Shown: in pieces, positions 8,549-16,982 of the stretch
How positions within the stretch are numbered: position 1 is the first letter of the stretch
Layout of the letters: every line of letters begins with the position of its first letter
DNA from: Pseudonocardia humida
GTDB taxonomy: Bacteria > Actinomycetota > Actinomycetes > Mycobacteriales > Pseudonocardiaceae
NCBI RefSeq assembly: GCF_023898865.1
Contig: NZ_JAGSOV010000077.1
Coordinates: forward strand, 1 to 64,000
Direction: 5' to 3'
DNA: 64,000 nt
Notes under the pieces: generated by a model
Databases searched by the model: none
What the model was told of the DNA's origin: nothing
The model's input: only the letters and a program-made list of their open reading frames with translations
Program-made: the position numbers and the translations under genes

Positions 8549-9535
8549 GTGAATGCTGGCCCGGCTCGGTCGACCAAGCCCCTCATGCTCCTCGACGCCG
8601 CGAGCATGTACTTCCGCGCGTTCTACGGCGTGCCGGAGACGATCACGGCGCCGGACGGCACCCCGGTCAACGCGATCCGCGGGTTCACCGACATGGTGTC
8701 GCGGCTGATCACCGAGCGGCGCCCGGCGCGGCTGGTGGCCTGCCTGGACCTGGACTGGCGCCCGGCGTTCCGGGTGGCGGCGCTGCCGTCCTACAAGGCG
8801 CACCGGGTGCCCGGAGAGCCCGACACCGCCCCGGCCGGGCTGCCCGAGGAGGTGCCCGACCTGCTCGCCCCGCAGGTGCCGGTGCTGCTGGAGGTGCTGG
8901 CCGCGGCGGGCATCGCGACCGGCGGCGCGCAGGGCCACGAGGCCGACGACGTGATCGGCACCCTCGCCGCCGCGGAGCGCACCGACCCGGTGCTGGCCGT
9001 CAGCGGCGACCGCGACCTCATGCAGATCGTGCGCGACGAGCCGGTCGAGGTGCGCCTGCTCTACATCGGGCGCGGGCTGAACAAGGCCGAGCTGCTCGGC
9101 CCGGCCGAGGTCGCGGCGAAGTACGGGGTGCCGCTCGCGCGGGCCGGCGAGGCGTACGCGGAGATGGCGATGCTGCGCGGCGACCCCTCCGACGGCCTGC
9201 CCGGCGTGCCCGGGGTGGGCGCCAAGACCGCGGCGACGCTGGTGGGCCGGTTCGACTCGTGGGCCGAGCTGCGCGCGGCGGTCATCGACCGCACCGACAC
9301 CCGCATGGCCGCGCCGGTGCGCGCCAAGCTCGCCGCCGCCGCGCCCTACCTGGCGGTCGTGGAGCCGGTGGTGCGGGTGGCGCTGGACGCCCCGGTCGAG
9401 CTCGACCGCGCCGACACCCTGCCCGCGGCGCCGGTCGACGACGACGCCCTCGACGCGCTGGCCGCGCGCTGGGGCCTGGACAGCTGCGTGGAGCGGCTGC
9501 GCAAGGCCATGGCCAAGGCAGCCGCTCCCGGCTAG
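8549..9535 (+). CDS. 5'-3' exonuclease (FEN domain, PolA-N-like)
   Basis: A 328-residue stand-alone homologue of the PolA 5' nuclease domain; it would trim flaps and RNA primers during replication and repair. Seen are LLDAASMYFRAFYG at the N terminus, the acidic EADDVIGTLA and SGDRDLMQ clusters, and the helix-hairpin-helix region GLPGVPGVGAKTA. No polymerase domain follows. GTG 8549 gives VNAGPARS before the conserved start. The stop is 16 bp from the convergent SPFH gene. Confidence 0.93.
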   Translation: MNAGPARSTKPLMLLDAASMYFRAFYGVPETITAPDGTPVNAIRGFTDMVSRLITERRPARLVACLDLDWRPAFRVAALPSYKAHRVPGEPDTAPAGLPEEVPDLLAPQVPVLLEVLAAAGIATGGAQGHEADDVIGTLAAAERTDPVLAVSGDRDLMQIVRDEPVEVRLLYIGRGLNKAELLGPAEVAAKYGVPLARAGEAYAEMAMLRGDPSDGLPGVPGVGAKTAATLVGRFDSWAELRAAVIDRTDTRMAAPVRAKLAAAAPYLAVVEPVVRVALDAPVELDRADTLPAAPVDDDALDALAARWGLDSCVERLRKAMAKAAAPG

Positions 9536-9550
9536 CCGGTCAGCCGGCGC

Positions 9551-10804
9551 TCAGCCCGACCGGCCGTTCGGGTGGGCGGGGTCGGCCGGGGGGCGGGGCG
9601 CGGCACCGGCGGTCAGCTCCGGGTCGGCCGGGCGGGAGGGCAGGTCGGGGCGGGCGTGCGCGCCCAGCGCGGAGGCCTGCGGGGGTGCGCCCAGCGGCGG
9701 CACCTCCTGGCGCGCCTGGGCCTCGGCGTCGGCGACGACCTTGGCCAGCTCCGGGTCGGTCCTGGTGTCGAACCAGTCGCGGACCTCCTCGTCGTCCTGG
9801 GCCGGGGCGCTGGGCCGCCCGTCGTCGGCGGAGGGCTGGAAGCGGAACACCCCGTCCTCGCCGGGCGCGCCCAGCATGCGGGTGAAGCCCTCCAGCGCCT
9901 TGCCGAAGTCCGAGGGCACCAGCCAGACCTTGTTGGCGTCGCCCTGGGCCATCTCCGGCAGCGTCTGCAGGTACTGGTAGGCCAACATCTCCGGGGTGGG
10001 CTTGCCGGCCTTGATCGCCGCGAACACCTTCTCGATGGCCTTGGCCTCACCCTGGGCCTGCAGGTACTTCGCGGCCCGCTCGCCCTGGGCGCGCAGGATG
10101 CTGGACTGCCGGTCGGCCTCGGCGCCCAGGATCGCGGCCTGCTTGGCGCCCTCGGCGGTCAGGACCTGGCTCTGCTTCACACCCTCCGCGCTGCGGATCG
10201 CCGACTCCCGCTGGCCTTCCGCGGTCAGGATCATCGCCCGCTTCTCGCGGTCGGCCTTCATCTGGCGCTCCATCGACTCCTGGATCGACGCGGGCGGGTC
10301 GATGGCCTTGATCTCCACCCGGGCCACCCGGATGCCCCAGCGGTCGGTGGCCTCGTCCAGCGATCCGCGCAGCACGGTGTTGATGGCGTCGCGGGAGGTC
10401 AGCGTCTCCTCCAGGCTCATCCCGCCGACCACGTTGCGCAGCGTGGTGATGGTGATCTGCTCGACGCCGTAGATGTAGTCGTTGATCTCGTAGACCGCCG
10501 CCTTGGGGTCGATCACCTGGTAGTAGACGACGGTGTCGATGTTGACCGTCAGGTTGTCCTGGGTGATCACCGGCTGCGGCGGGAAGGAGACGACCTGCTC
10601 GCGCAGGTCGATCCGCTCGCGCACCTTGTCGATGAACGGGACGATGAACACCAGTCCCGGGGCGGCGGTCCCCTTGAACCTGCCCAGCCGCTCGATCACC
10701 GCGGCGGTGGCCTGCGGGATGATCTGCACGGCCTTGACCAGGGATATCACCACCAGGACCACCACGAGGGCCGCGATGACCAGAAATACCGTGTTCGGTT
10801 CCAC
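9551..10804 (-). CDS. SPFH/band 7 membrane protein
   Basis: A 417-residue stomatin-like scaffold. One N-terminal membrane helix (about 4-25) is followed by the SPFH domain (30-185), an Ala/Glu-rich coiled coil with AEG and AEA repeats (190-250) and a Pro/Asp-rich disordered tail. Such proteins organise membrane microdomains and often partner with NfeD, which is encoded 84 bp upstream on the same strand. GTG 10804 has a GAGGAGG ribosome site. The name QmcA would also be used. Confidence 0.93.
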   Translation of the reverse strand: MEPNTVFLVIAALVVVLVVISLVKAVQIIPQATAAVIERLGRFKGTAAPGLVFIVPFIDKVRERIDLREQVVSFPPQPVITQDNLTVNIDTVVYYQVIDPKAAVYEINDYIYGVEQITITTLRNVVGGMSLEETLTSRDAINTVLRGSLDEATDRWGIRVARVEIKAIDPPASIQESMERQMKADREKRAMILTAEGQRESAIRSAEGVKQSQVLTAEGAKQAAILGAEADRQSSILRAQGERAAKYLQAQGEAKAIEKVFAAIKAGKPTPEMLAYQYLQTLPEMAQGDANKVWLVPSDFGKALEGFTRMLGAPGEDGVFRFQPSADDGRPSAPAQDDEEVRDWFDTRTDPELAKVVADAEAQARQEVPPLGAPPQASALGAHARPDLPSRPADPELTAGAAPRPPADPAHPNGRSG

Positions 10805-10888
10805 GAACGTCCTCCTCGCCTGCCTCGCGACCGCCCCCCGCGGTCGCGGTGGGACGCCGCCGGTTCCGGCGCGTCCCGTCGGTCGGGG

Positions 10889-11323
10889 CTAGTCCCGGCC
10901 GACGACCAGGGCGGTGGCCCCGGCGATGTCCATCACCGTCACCGTCGCCCCTTCCTCGATCACCTCGTGGCCGTCGCACGAGCGCGCCGACCACAGCTCG
11001 CCGCGCAGCTTGATGCGCCCGCCGTGCCCGTCGACCCGCGACACCACCACCGCGCTCGCCCCGACCAGGGCCTTGGCGTGCATGGTGGAGTGCTCGATGC
11101 CGTGGTCGAGGCGGCGGCGCAGCGCCGGGCGCGCCGCGAACACCAGCAGCCCCGCGGCCACGGCGAAGACCACCGCGCCGGGCAGCACCCCGGCGACGAA
11201 GAACGAGACCCCGGCCGCGGCCAGTGCGGCACCGCCGAGCATCACCAGCACGAACTCGCCGGAGAGCACCTCGGCCGCGATCAGGACCAGGCCCAGGACC
11301 AGCCAGATCACCGCGGGAGTCAT
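10889..11323 (-). CDS. NfeD-like membrane protein
   Basis: A short NfeD (144 residues). Two or three hydrophobic helices cover 5-65 and a C-terminal OB fold runs from about 85 (GRIKLRGELWSARS to VTVMDIAGATALVV). It is the usual membrane partner of SPFH proteins and lies directly upstream of one. The long-form serine protease domain is absent, as expected for the short class. CAGGAT sits 6 nt before ATG 11323, a weaker leaderless-type box. Confidence 0.92.
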   Translation of the reverse strand: MTPAVIWLVLGLVLIAAEVLSGEFVLVMLGGAALAAAGVSFFVAGVLPGAVVFAVAAGLLVFAARPALRRRLDHGIEHSTMHAKALVGASAVVVSRVDGHGGRIKLRGELWSARSCDGHEVIEEGATVTVMDIAGATALVVGRD

Positions 11324-11357
11324 ACCCCGATCCTGCCACCGCGGGACCGGTGCGCGC

Positions 11358-12176
11358 TCATTCGGTCACGAAGTCGATGAGTCGCTCGACCGCCCCGATC
11401 AGGGGCGTCTCCAGATCGCGGAAGCTGCGCACCGCCCCGAGCACCCGCCGAGCCCCGTCGGCGGGCTCGCCCCAGCCCAGCGCCGCGCAGACGCCGGCCT
11501 TCCAGTCGGTGCCCCGCGGCACCCGCGGCCACGCCCGGATCCCGACGACCGAGGGCTTCACCGCCTCCCACACGTCGACGTAGGGGTGGCCGGTGACCAG
11601 CACGTGCGGCCCGGCGACGGCGGCCGCGGCGCGGGTCTCCTTGCTGCCCTCGACCAGGTGGTCGACCAGCACGCCCAGGCGCCGCTGCGGGGCGGGCCCG
11701 AACCCGGCGACGGCGCCGGACAGGTCGTCCATGCCGTGCATGGGCTCCACGACCACGCCCTCCACCCGCAGGTCGTGGCCCCAGACGCGCTCGACGAGCT
11801 CGGCGTCGTGCAGGCCCTCGACCCAGATCCGCGCCGCGCGGGCGACGCGGGCGGTGTGGTCGGTGACCTTCACCGACCCCGACGCCGAGCGCACCGGCCC
11901 GGCCGGCTTCGCCGCGACCGGCACCAGCGTGGCCGGGGCGCCCTCGAACAGGAACGCCGCCGGGCGCAGCGGGAACACCCGGCGACGGCCGTGGCGGTCC
12001 TCCAGGGTGACCTGGCGCACGTCGGCGGCCACGACGGCGCCGCAGAAGCCGCTGCCCGGGTCCTCCACCACCAGCCCGACCTCGGCGGGGACCTCGGGCA
12101 CCCGGCGGCGCACCCGGTTGCGGGTGCCGTCGGCGCGGAACACGCCGCGGTAGTCGGCGAACTCGGCCGGTGCCAT
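11358..12176 (-). CDS. DUF3097 family protein
   Basis: A 272-residue protein that I recognise as the actinobacterial DUF3097 family, of unknown function. It has basic N-terminal stretches (RNRVRRRVP), a central WVEGLHDAELVERVWG block and a VVVEPMHGMDDL block, which look like conserved cores. A TOPRIM-like role has been suggested for the family, but I cannot confirm this from sequence. ATG 12176 is preceded by TAGAAA 7 nt upstream. The neighbouring NfeD gene is 35 bp downstream. Confidence 0.85.
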   Translation of the reverse strand: MAPAEFADYRGVFRADGTRNRVRRRVPEVPAEVGLVVEDPGSGFCGAVVAADVRQVTLEDRHGRRRVFPLRPAAFLFEGAPATLVPVAAKPAGPVRSASGSVKVTDHTARVARAARIWVEGLHDAELVERVWGHDLRVEGVVVEPMHGMDDLSGAVAGFGPAPQRRLGVLVDHLVEGSKETRAAAAVAGPHVLVTGHPYVDVWEAVKPSVVGIRAWPRVPRGTDWKAGVCAALGWGEPADGARRVLGAVRSFRDLETPLIGAVERLIDFVTE

Positions 12177-12183
12177 GCCCGGG

Positions 12184-12189
12184 TTTCTA
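12184..12189 (-). promoter_or_regulatory. Leaderless -10 box, DUF3097 gene
   Basis: TAGAAA lies 7 nt before ATG 12176; the last base departs from TANNNT. Confidence 0.45.
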
Positions 12190-12350
12190 CCGCGCGCGCT
12201 CACCCGCGCCGGCTCCGACACGCCGCCCTCCGGCGACCCGGGCGACCGCTCGGCCCCCGCCCGACGACCGGTGGGCGCCCCGACCCGGGTCTACACGGAG
12301 TACCCGACGACATCGGCTCGGTGGCCCTGCCGTGCGGGGCCGGCACTGGT

Positions 12351-12356
12351 TAGCCT
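12351..12356 (+). promoter_or_regulatory. Leaderless -10 box, gene at 12363
   Basis: TAGCCT is followed after 6 nt by GTG 12363, with no room for a ribosome-binding site. Confidence 0.65.
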
Positions 12357-12362
12357 GGCCAC

Positions 12363-13160
12363 GTGGCCTGCCCTTCCGCGACCTTCACCGTCTGGGCGTC
12401 CGCGTGGCTCGCCGGCGCCGTCGCCCCGGACGACGTCCTGGACGCGTTGAGCCCCTGGGCGGAGGCGCACGACGTCCAGGCCGCCGACCCGGCGACGGCG
12501 AGCGCCACCGGTCTGTCCGCGCCCGGTACCCCGGTGTCGTCGGTGGCGTTCCTGCTCGCCGCGCTGCGCCGGACCACCCCGCGCTCGCCCGGTCGGCTGG
12601 TGCTGCCCGCCCCGGGCGACGTGCGCGGGCTGCCCGGCCCTGGCCCGTTCAGCCGCCACGCCACCGCGGTGGGCGAGGGCGTGGTGTTCGGCGAGGCCGG
12701 GCTGGGCCTGGTGCCGACCCGCATCGCCGAGGGCGTGATCCGCTGGACGGTCCACCCGCTGCCCGAGCACGGACCGCCCCCGGAGTTCGTGCCGCTGGCC
12801 CAGACCGAGCGCGACCTGCGCGAGGAGGTGCGCCGCTCGGCGTCGATCCTGACCTCGCTGGGGGTGGCACGCCACCGGCCCGGCGTGCGCGAGGAGATCG
12901 CCGCCGCGCTGCGCGCCCGGCCGGCGTCGCTGTGGCCGGTCGGCATGCCGGCGCAGTCCCTGCGGGTGCTCCAGCACGCCGACGAGGTCGAGGCGATCCT
13001 CGGCGCGGCCGCGGTCGACGAGCCCGGCGGGGCGCTGTCGGCCTCGGCGGCCAGCGCTCGCCGCGCCGCGCTGCGCCCGATCGAGACCGCGGTGCGGGTG
13101 GCCCGCCGCGCCGCGGTGGCCGAGGCGGTCCGCGTGCTGGTGGCCAGCCCGCTGGTCTGA
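12363..13160 (+). CDS. Conserved hypothetical protein
   Basis: A 265-residue cytoplasmic protein without signal peptide or membrane helix. I do not recognise a named domain. The core shows an alternating alpha/beta pattern, an LRRTTPRSPGRLVLPAPGD stretch in the middle and a C-terminal Ala/Arg-rich helix. The layout suggests an actinobacterial conserved protein, since the codon usage matches its neighbours. It converges with the GPP34 gene (stop-to-stop 16 bp). The leaderless box supports GTG 12363 as the start. Confidence 0.8.
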   Translation: MACPSATFTVWASAWLAGAVAPDDVLDALSPWAEAHDVQAADPATASATGLSAPGTPVSSVAFLLAALRRTTPRSPGRLVLPAPGDVRGLPGPGPFSRHATAVGEGVVFGEAGLGLVPTRIAEGVIRWTVHPLPEHGPPPEFVPLAQTERDLREEVRRSASILTSLGVARHRPGVREEIAAALRARPASLWPVGMPAQSLRVLQHADEVEAILGAAAVDEPGGALSASAASARRAALRPIETAVRVARRAAVAEAVRVLVASPLV

Positions 13161-13176
13161 CCGCGTCCCGCCCGGG

Positions 13177-13914
13177 TCAGTCCTCGGTGGGCGACGTCGA
13201 CGTCGACGTCGACGTCGACGTCGTGGTCGTGGAGGTGTGCGCCGCCGTCGTGGCGACCACCGCGCCCATCATCGCCGCGAGGGCCGCGCCGCTGGTCACC
13301 GAGCTCACCGCGGCCACCGCCGCACCGCCGTCGGGGTCGGTCGTGGCCCGCTCGGCCAGCTCCGCGCCGCGCTTGCGGGCCGCGCGGCGCACCGCCCGCT
13401 CGTCCTCACCGGTGGCGGTGGCCAGCAGCCCGGCCGGCTCGACGAGCGCGATCAGCAGCAGGTCGTGCGGGCTCGGCTCGGCGCCCTGCACCAGGACCGA
13501 GCGCAGCCGGGTGCGCAGCACCTGCTCCGCGGTGGGGTCGACCTCGGGGAAGCGGGTGGTGGGGATCAGGCCCAGGATCGTGCCGTGCTCCTCGCCGAGC
13601 ACGCCGTCCTCGACCAGCCGCGCGGCCACCGCCTCCACCAGCGGGTCGAGCACGATCGGCAGGCGCTGCACCCAGTCGCCCACCGTGCGCGGCTGCCCCT
13701 CGGCGGCCACGGCCTCGCGCACCCGGCGCAGCAGCGGGTGGGCGGGCTCCTCGCCCGGGCGCAGGGTCTCGTCCTCGACCGTCACGGCGCCGGCGGCGAT
13801 GGCGTCGACGAGCACGCCGCCGGTGAGCGCGGTCCAGCCGGACAACCAGGTCGTGCCGCCCTTCTCCCCGTCCAGCGCGAGCAGCAGCATCTCCTCGCAG
13901 ATCAGTAGCTCCAC
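13177..13914 (-). CDS. GPP34/GOLPH3-like phosphoprotein
   Basis: A 245-residue protein of the GPP34 (GOLPH3/Vps74) fold. In eukaryotes this fold binds phosphatidylinositol-4-phosphate; in actinobacteria the family is common and its role unknown. The family start LICEEMLLLALD and the GDWVQRL region are visible. The C terminus is an odd Ser/Thr-only tail (about 25 residues) encoded by a hexanucleotide repeat, and a hydrophobic Ala/Val stretch precedes it. TACGGT lies 6 nt before GTG 13914. Confidence 0.88.
   Translation of the reverse strand: MELLICEEMLLLALDGEKGGTTWLSGWTALTGGVLVDAIAAGAVTVEDETLRPGEEPAHPLLRRVREAVAAEGQPRTVGDWVQRLPIVLDPLVEAVAARLVEDGVLGEEHGTILGLIPTTRFPEVDPTAEQVLRTRLRSVLVQGAEPSPHDLLLIALVEPAGLLATATGEDERAVRRAARKRGAELAERATTDPDGGAAVAAVSSVTSGAALAAMMGAVVATTAAHTSTTTTSTSTSTSTSPTED
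13193..13222. repeat. (GACGTC)5 hexanucleotide repeat
   Basis: Five exact copies of GACGTC lie inside the 3' end of the GPP34 gene and encode alternating Thr/Ser. Gain or loss of a unit keeps the frame, so tail length could vary between strains. Confidence 0.95.
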
Positions 13915-13920
13915 GCCGGG

Positions 13921-13926
13921 ACCGTA
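13921..13926 (-). promoter_or_regulatory. Leaderless -10 box, GPP34 gene
   Basis: TACGGT is placed 6 nt before GTG 13914. Confidence 0.6.
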
Positions 13927-13971
13927 GCGGCCCCCGCGCCGCCCGGCCGCGTGGAGTCGGCGCGGGGGCGC

Positions 13972-15045
13972 TCAGTCGCGCACCGGCCCCGGGGTGCCCC
14001 CGACCGCGGCGGTGATCAGGGCGCGGAGCTCGTCGAGGCCGATCACCGCCCCACCCCCGGCGGTGTCCTGCGCGGCGCGGGCCTCGGCGAGCTCGGTCCG
14101 CGCGCGGTCGAGGTCGGCCTCGGCGCGGCGGAGCAGCTGGGCCTGCGACTCGACGCGGTCGCGGGCCGCACCCAGCTCCCGGCCCGCGGTCTCCCGCTCG
14201 GCCCGCAGCTCGCCCAGCGCCACCTCCGCGCGCTCGGCCCGGGCCCTGGCCTCGTCGCGCTCGCCGCGCACAGCCGCGGCGTCGGCGCGGGCGGCGACGA
14301 GCTCGGTGCGGGCGCCGTCGCGCTCCGCGGCCAGTTCACCGGCGCGTCGTACGGTGGCGTCGCGCTCGACCACCGCCTCCCCCGCCCGCACGAGCGCCTC
14401 CTGGGCCGCCGCGGTCGCCGCGGCCGTGGCGGCGTCGGCGCGGGCGAGGACCTCCCGGGCGCGGGTGCGCTCGGCGTCGCGGTCGGCGACGGCCTGCTCG
14501 GCCTGCTGGCGCGCCGCCCCCAACGCCTCGGTGGCCTCCATCGCCTGGCGGGCCGCCGCCGTGGCCCGGTCCACCGCCTGCGTCCGCTCCCGCTCCGCGC
14601 GCTCGGCCCGCGCGTCGGCCGCCCGGGCCGCGGCCACGGCCTTCGCGGTGGCCTGCTCCGCGGCCTCCATCGCCGCGGCCTGCTCGGCCTGGGCCTGCGC
14701 GGCCGCCCGGTTCGCGGTCTCCACCGCGACCAGCGCCTGCGACTCGATCTCGGCCAGCCGGGCCGTCACCTGCTCCAGCGCCGCGGCCAGCACCGTCACC
14801 GGCTCGCGGACCGCGTCGAGGTGCTCGCGGAGCCGGTCGGCGTCCAGGCCGAACGCGGAGCGCCCGGAGTCCAGGCCGAGGGCGTCGAGGGCGTCGCGCT
14901 CGGCGCGGGCCATCTGGGCGCAGGTCCGCCCGCCCGGCCAACGGGTGTCGCGGCAGAACGTGCGGCGGCGCCCGCCCTGCGGGCCCGGGGCGGGGAGCTC
15001 GGCGCGGCATCGGCTGTACCCGCAGCGCACGGCGTCGTCGATCAT
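13972..15045 (-). CDS. Zinc-finger plus coiled-coil protein (KfrA-like architecture)
   Basis: A 357-residue protein with two parts. The N terminus has four cysteines spaced as a probable zinc knuckle (C8, C13, C31 and C41, within RCGYSRC and TFCRDTRWPGGRTC). Residues 65-330 are one long Ala/Glu/Arg coiled coil. Comparable finger-plus-coil proteins occur on actinobacterial plasmids and integrative elements, and KfrA-type coiled coils help partitioning and bind their own promoters; assignment here is by architecture only. TAGGGT lies 7 nt before ATG 15045 and a palindrome sits directly upstream, so autoregulation is plausible. Confidence 0.82.
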   Translation of the reverse strand: MIDDAVRCGYSRCRAELPAPGPQGGRRRTFCRDTRWPGGRTCAQMARAERDALDALGLDSGRSAFGLDADRLREHLDAVREPVTVLAAALEQVTARLAEIESQALVAVETANRAAAQAQAEQAAAMEAAEQATAKAVAAARAADARAERAERERTQAVDRATAAARQAMEATEALGAARQQAEQAVADRDAERTRAREVLARADAATAAATAAAQEALVRAGEAVVERDATVRRAGELAAERDGARTELVAARADAAAVRGERDEARARAERAEVALGELRAERETAGRELGAARDRVESQAQLLRRAEADLDRARTELAEARAAQDTAGGGAVIGLDELRALITAAVGGTPGPVRD

Positions 15046-15052
15046 GTGGCGG

Positions 15053-15058
15053 ACCCTA
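15053..15058 (-). promoter_or_regulatory. Leaderless -10 box, coiled-coil gene
   Basis: TAGGGT lies 7 nt before ATG 15045; the dyad at 15062-15078 covers the region where its -35 would be. Confidence 0.6.
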
Positions 15059-15061
15059 GCA

Positions 15062-15107
15062 GTTCGCAGTTAGCGAACCAATTAACCGGTTCCAGTTGAG
15101 CGAACTG
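15062..15107. promoter_or_regulatory. Cluster of dyads upstream of the coiled-coil gene
   Basis: GTTCGC-5-GCGAAC (15062-15078), the palindrome AACCGGTT (15084-15091) and CAGTT-5-AACTG (15093-15107) follow one another. AGTTAGCGAAC and AGTTGAGCGAAC form an imperfect direct repeat, which suggests paired protein sites. Confidence 0.6.
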
Positions 15108-15113
15108 AACTTC

Positions 15114-15143
15114 CGACCAACGAAACGGATGTTTCGTTGGTCG
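15114..15143. promoter_or_regulatory. 30-bp perfect palindrome
   Basis: Arms CGACCAACGAAAC and GTTTCGTTGGTCG are perfectly complementary over 13 bp around GGAT. It could be an operator for a dimeric regulator or part of a mobile-element end. It lies between the coiled-coil promoter and the transposase remnant. Confidence 0.85.
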
Positions 15144-15198
15144 ACGGCCGGAGACCAGGCGCGCGGATCGTCGCCGCGCGCTGGGCGGAGGAGTCGCG

Positions 15199-15252
15199 GT
15201 GGCGACTCAGGTGTTCGCCGAGGAGGAGCTGGAGCGGCTGCGGGGGTACACG
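15199..15252 (+). pseudogene. Tn3-family transposase N-terminal remnant
   Basis: A GTG with a GGAGGAG site 5 nt upstream opens a frame reading VATQVFAEEELERLRGY. This resembles the start of Tn3 TnpA proteins with a DUF4158 N terminus (recalled form: FxxEELxRLRxFPEI). After about 17 residues the similarity stops and no long transposase frame follows. I read it as a decayed or truncated element; the match is short. Confidence 0.45.
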
Positions 15253-15416
15253 TGCTCCGGCCGGGCCCGCGCTTCGACGCCATCGCGTCGGCAGAACTCG
15301 CCCGCACCTCCAAGTCCGACCCGGGCCGTGTACCGGACGGCGGCCGGCCTGCTTGGCGGCCCGCCGCAGTGGATGCCGATGCACGCTGCGGTTCACACCG
15401 GTCGCCGCTTGTTTCG

Positions 15417-15438
15417 ATACAGATCTGCACTGTATTGT
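15417..15438 (+). promoter_or_regulatory. Probable TetR operator over leaderless promoter
   Basis: ATACAG-7-CTGTAT (15417-15435) overlaps the -10 box TATTGT (15433-15438), which lies 7 nt before ATG 15446. A dyad on the own promoter is the usual TetR autoregulation site. Confidence 0.65.
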
Positions 15439-15445
15439 AGTGGGC

Positions 15446-16063
15446 ATGGGGACCGATGACCGTGCTCCTGGCCGGCCGCGGAGCAAGGAAGCCGATGCGG
15501 CGATCCTGGGCGCCGCGCTGGAGCTGTTGATCGAGCGTGGCGCGGAGGCGACCAGCATCGAGCAGGTCGCCCGGCGGGCCGGGGTCACCCGGGCCACCGT
15601 CTACCGGCGGTTCCCGGACAAGACCCGGCTCCTGATCGCCACGGTCGAGGCGGCCTACGGCAATCCTCCGCAGAGCCCGGAGATCCGCGACGTCGAGCAG
15701 TTGGTGGCCGGGTGGGTTCTCGTCCTCACCGACCCACGACAACGCCGCCTCCTGCGCCGCCTCTACGGGGCGATCGAGGACAACCCGGAACTCGCCCGCG
15801 CCTACCACGACCAGTTCGGCAGGCACCGCGACCAAGCCCGCCGGGACGTGCTCGAACGCGCCCGCGACCGCGGACGACTGCCCGTCGACAGCGACCCGGA
15901 CATCCTGCTGGACGTGCTCACCGGTGCGGTTTGGCAACACCTGGCCGTCCGGCCGGACACCAGCACGGCCGGTGAGGTCGAGCGGTTCCTGCGCGCCGTG
16001 CTTCACCAGATCGGCTACCGGCCCGACGCAGATCGGCGACAACCCGTCGAGGGCAGCCAGTAA
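15446..16063 (+). CDS. TetR family regulator
   Basis: A 205-residue TetR repressor. The N-terminal helix-turn-helix lies at about 12-62 (TSIEQVARRAGVTRATVYRRFPDK); the rest is a helical ligand domain. The ATG at 15446 follows a leaderless box covered by a dyad, so the gene probably represses itself. The next gene, a small membrane protein, starts 28 bp downstream on the same strand and is likely coregulated. Ligand unknown. Confidence 0.92.
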   Translation: MGTDDRAPGRPRSKEADAAILGAALELLIERGAEATSIEQVARRAGVTRATVYRRFPDKTRLLIATVEAAYGNPPQSPEIRDVEQLVAGWVLVLTDPRQRRLLRRLYGAIEDNPELARAYHDQFGRHRDQARRDVLERARDRGRLPVDSDPDILLDVLTGAVWQHLAVRPDTSTAGEVERFLRAVLHQIGYRPDADRRQPVEGSQ

Positions 16064-16091
16064 CCCCGCGCACCCGAAGGCAAGGAGCACC

Positions 16092-16550
16092 GTGTCAACC
16101 GCCACCGTCGAAGCGCAGGAGCGCACTCGGGCCTTCGCCCGCGTCATCGGCCCCTATGTCGCGACCTTCACCACCATCTACGCGATCCGCCTGCCCGAAG
16201 GGCTGGACATCGTCGACGACCTGTTCGCCCAGCCCATCCTGGTGTTGCTGCTCGGCGCCCTCATGCTCGGTGCCGGGCTGGTCATCATCGGCGGCCACCG
16301 CAGTTGGCGCGGACCACTCGCGGTCACCGTGTCACTGTTCGGTTGGTTCGTCGCCCTGCGGGGATTTCTCTTGATCGTCGCCCCCGCGACGGTCGCGTCG
16401 GGCGCCGAAGCCACCATGCTCTCGCCGACCGGAGTGATCCTGGCCCGCATCTTCTTCGGCATGCTGGCCGTGACGGGCCTGCTGCTCACCTACGCCGGGT
16501 GGTTCACCAAACCAACCGCCCCAAAGCCTTCAGCAACCGCGACCCCGTGA
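16092..16550 (+). CDS. Small integral membrane protein
   Basis: A 152-residue hypothetical protein with about four hydrophobic helices (around 17-33, 43-65, 72-97 and 115-135) and short polar ends. I know no named domain. GTG 16092 has AAGGAG 5 nt upstream. It follows the TetR gene by 28 bp and is probably its target, for example in export or membrane homeostasis. The GC content is slightly lower than average for the window. Confidence 0.82.
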   Translation: MSTATVEAQERTRAFARVIGPYVATFTTIYAIRLPEGLDIVDDLFAQPILVLLLGALMLGAGLVIIGGHRSWRGPLAVTVSLFGWFVALRGFLLIVAPATVASGAEATMLSPTGVILARIFFGMLAVTGLLLTYAGWFTKPTAPKPSATATP

Positions 16551-16614
16551 ACGCCACCGCAACCGATCAACCGATCTCGCGCGCGACCAGGTTCCACCGA
16601 CACAGGCCTCATGC

Positions 16615-16692
16615 GTCCGTTGCCGCTGAAGTCTGTCTGGCCGCACTGCTCCGATGTCGGGCGGACAGGGACGACCTTCAGCGGCAACGGAC
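16615..16692. repeat. 17-bp inverted repeat
   Basis: GTCCGTTGCCGCTGAAG (16615-16631) returns as its exact complement CTTCAGCGGCAACGGAC (16676-16692), separated by 44 bp that itself contains CCGATGTCGG. It may be paired element termini, a mini inverted-repeat element or a large stem-loop after the membrane-protein gene. Confidence 0.85.
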
Positions 16693-16982
16693 ATATGAAC
16701 TCGATCCCGGCCTGCGAACAAGGCCGACTCGGTGAAGCACTCCGCCGGGTCGCCCCCGGAGTAGGTCGTGAAGGACTGCCGTTGGTGCCAACTCCTGCTC
16801 GACACCCTCGCCGACCCAGACGCTCCCTGGCACAAGAACCCGTAGCCCAACTCGCGGGCCAAGAAGCACATCGCTGCCGTTCAGGGCATATCCGCCCGAT
16901 TTCGGCGAGTACTACAGCGACCCCGACCAGGAAGGCGCACCCTGAGCTACCAGGGGCGCGACTCAGGCCGTTGAGGTGAGGC

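Larger units (their letters stand above)
15046..15445. other. Palindrome-rich region with transposase remnant
   Basis: This 400-bp stretch has no intact gene. It holds the coiled-coil promoter, three short dyads, a 30-bp perfect palindrome, a Tn3-transposase-like start and, at the right end, the TetR operator-promoter. Base composition is noticeably less GC-rich at 15060-15140 than its surroundings. Confidence 0.7.

Noticed and set aside
7390..9885. An 831-codon plus-strand open frame
   Set aside because: It crosses two real genes in other frames and has no domain or ribosome site.
13193..13222. Possible CRISPR or iteron array
   Set aside because: The units are contiguous hexamers without spacers and lie inside a coding frame.
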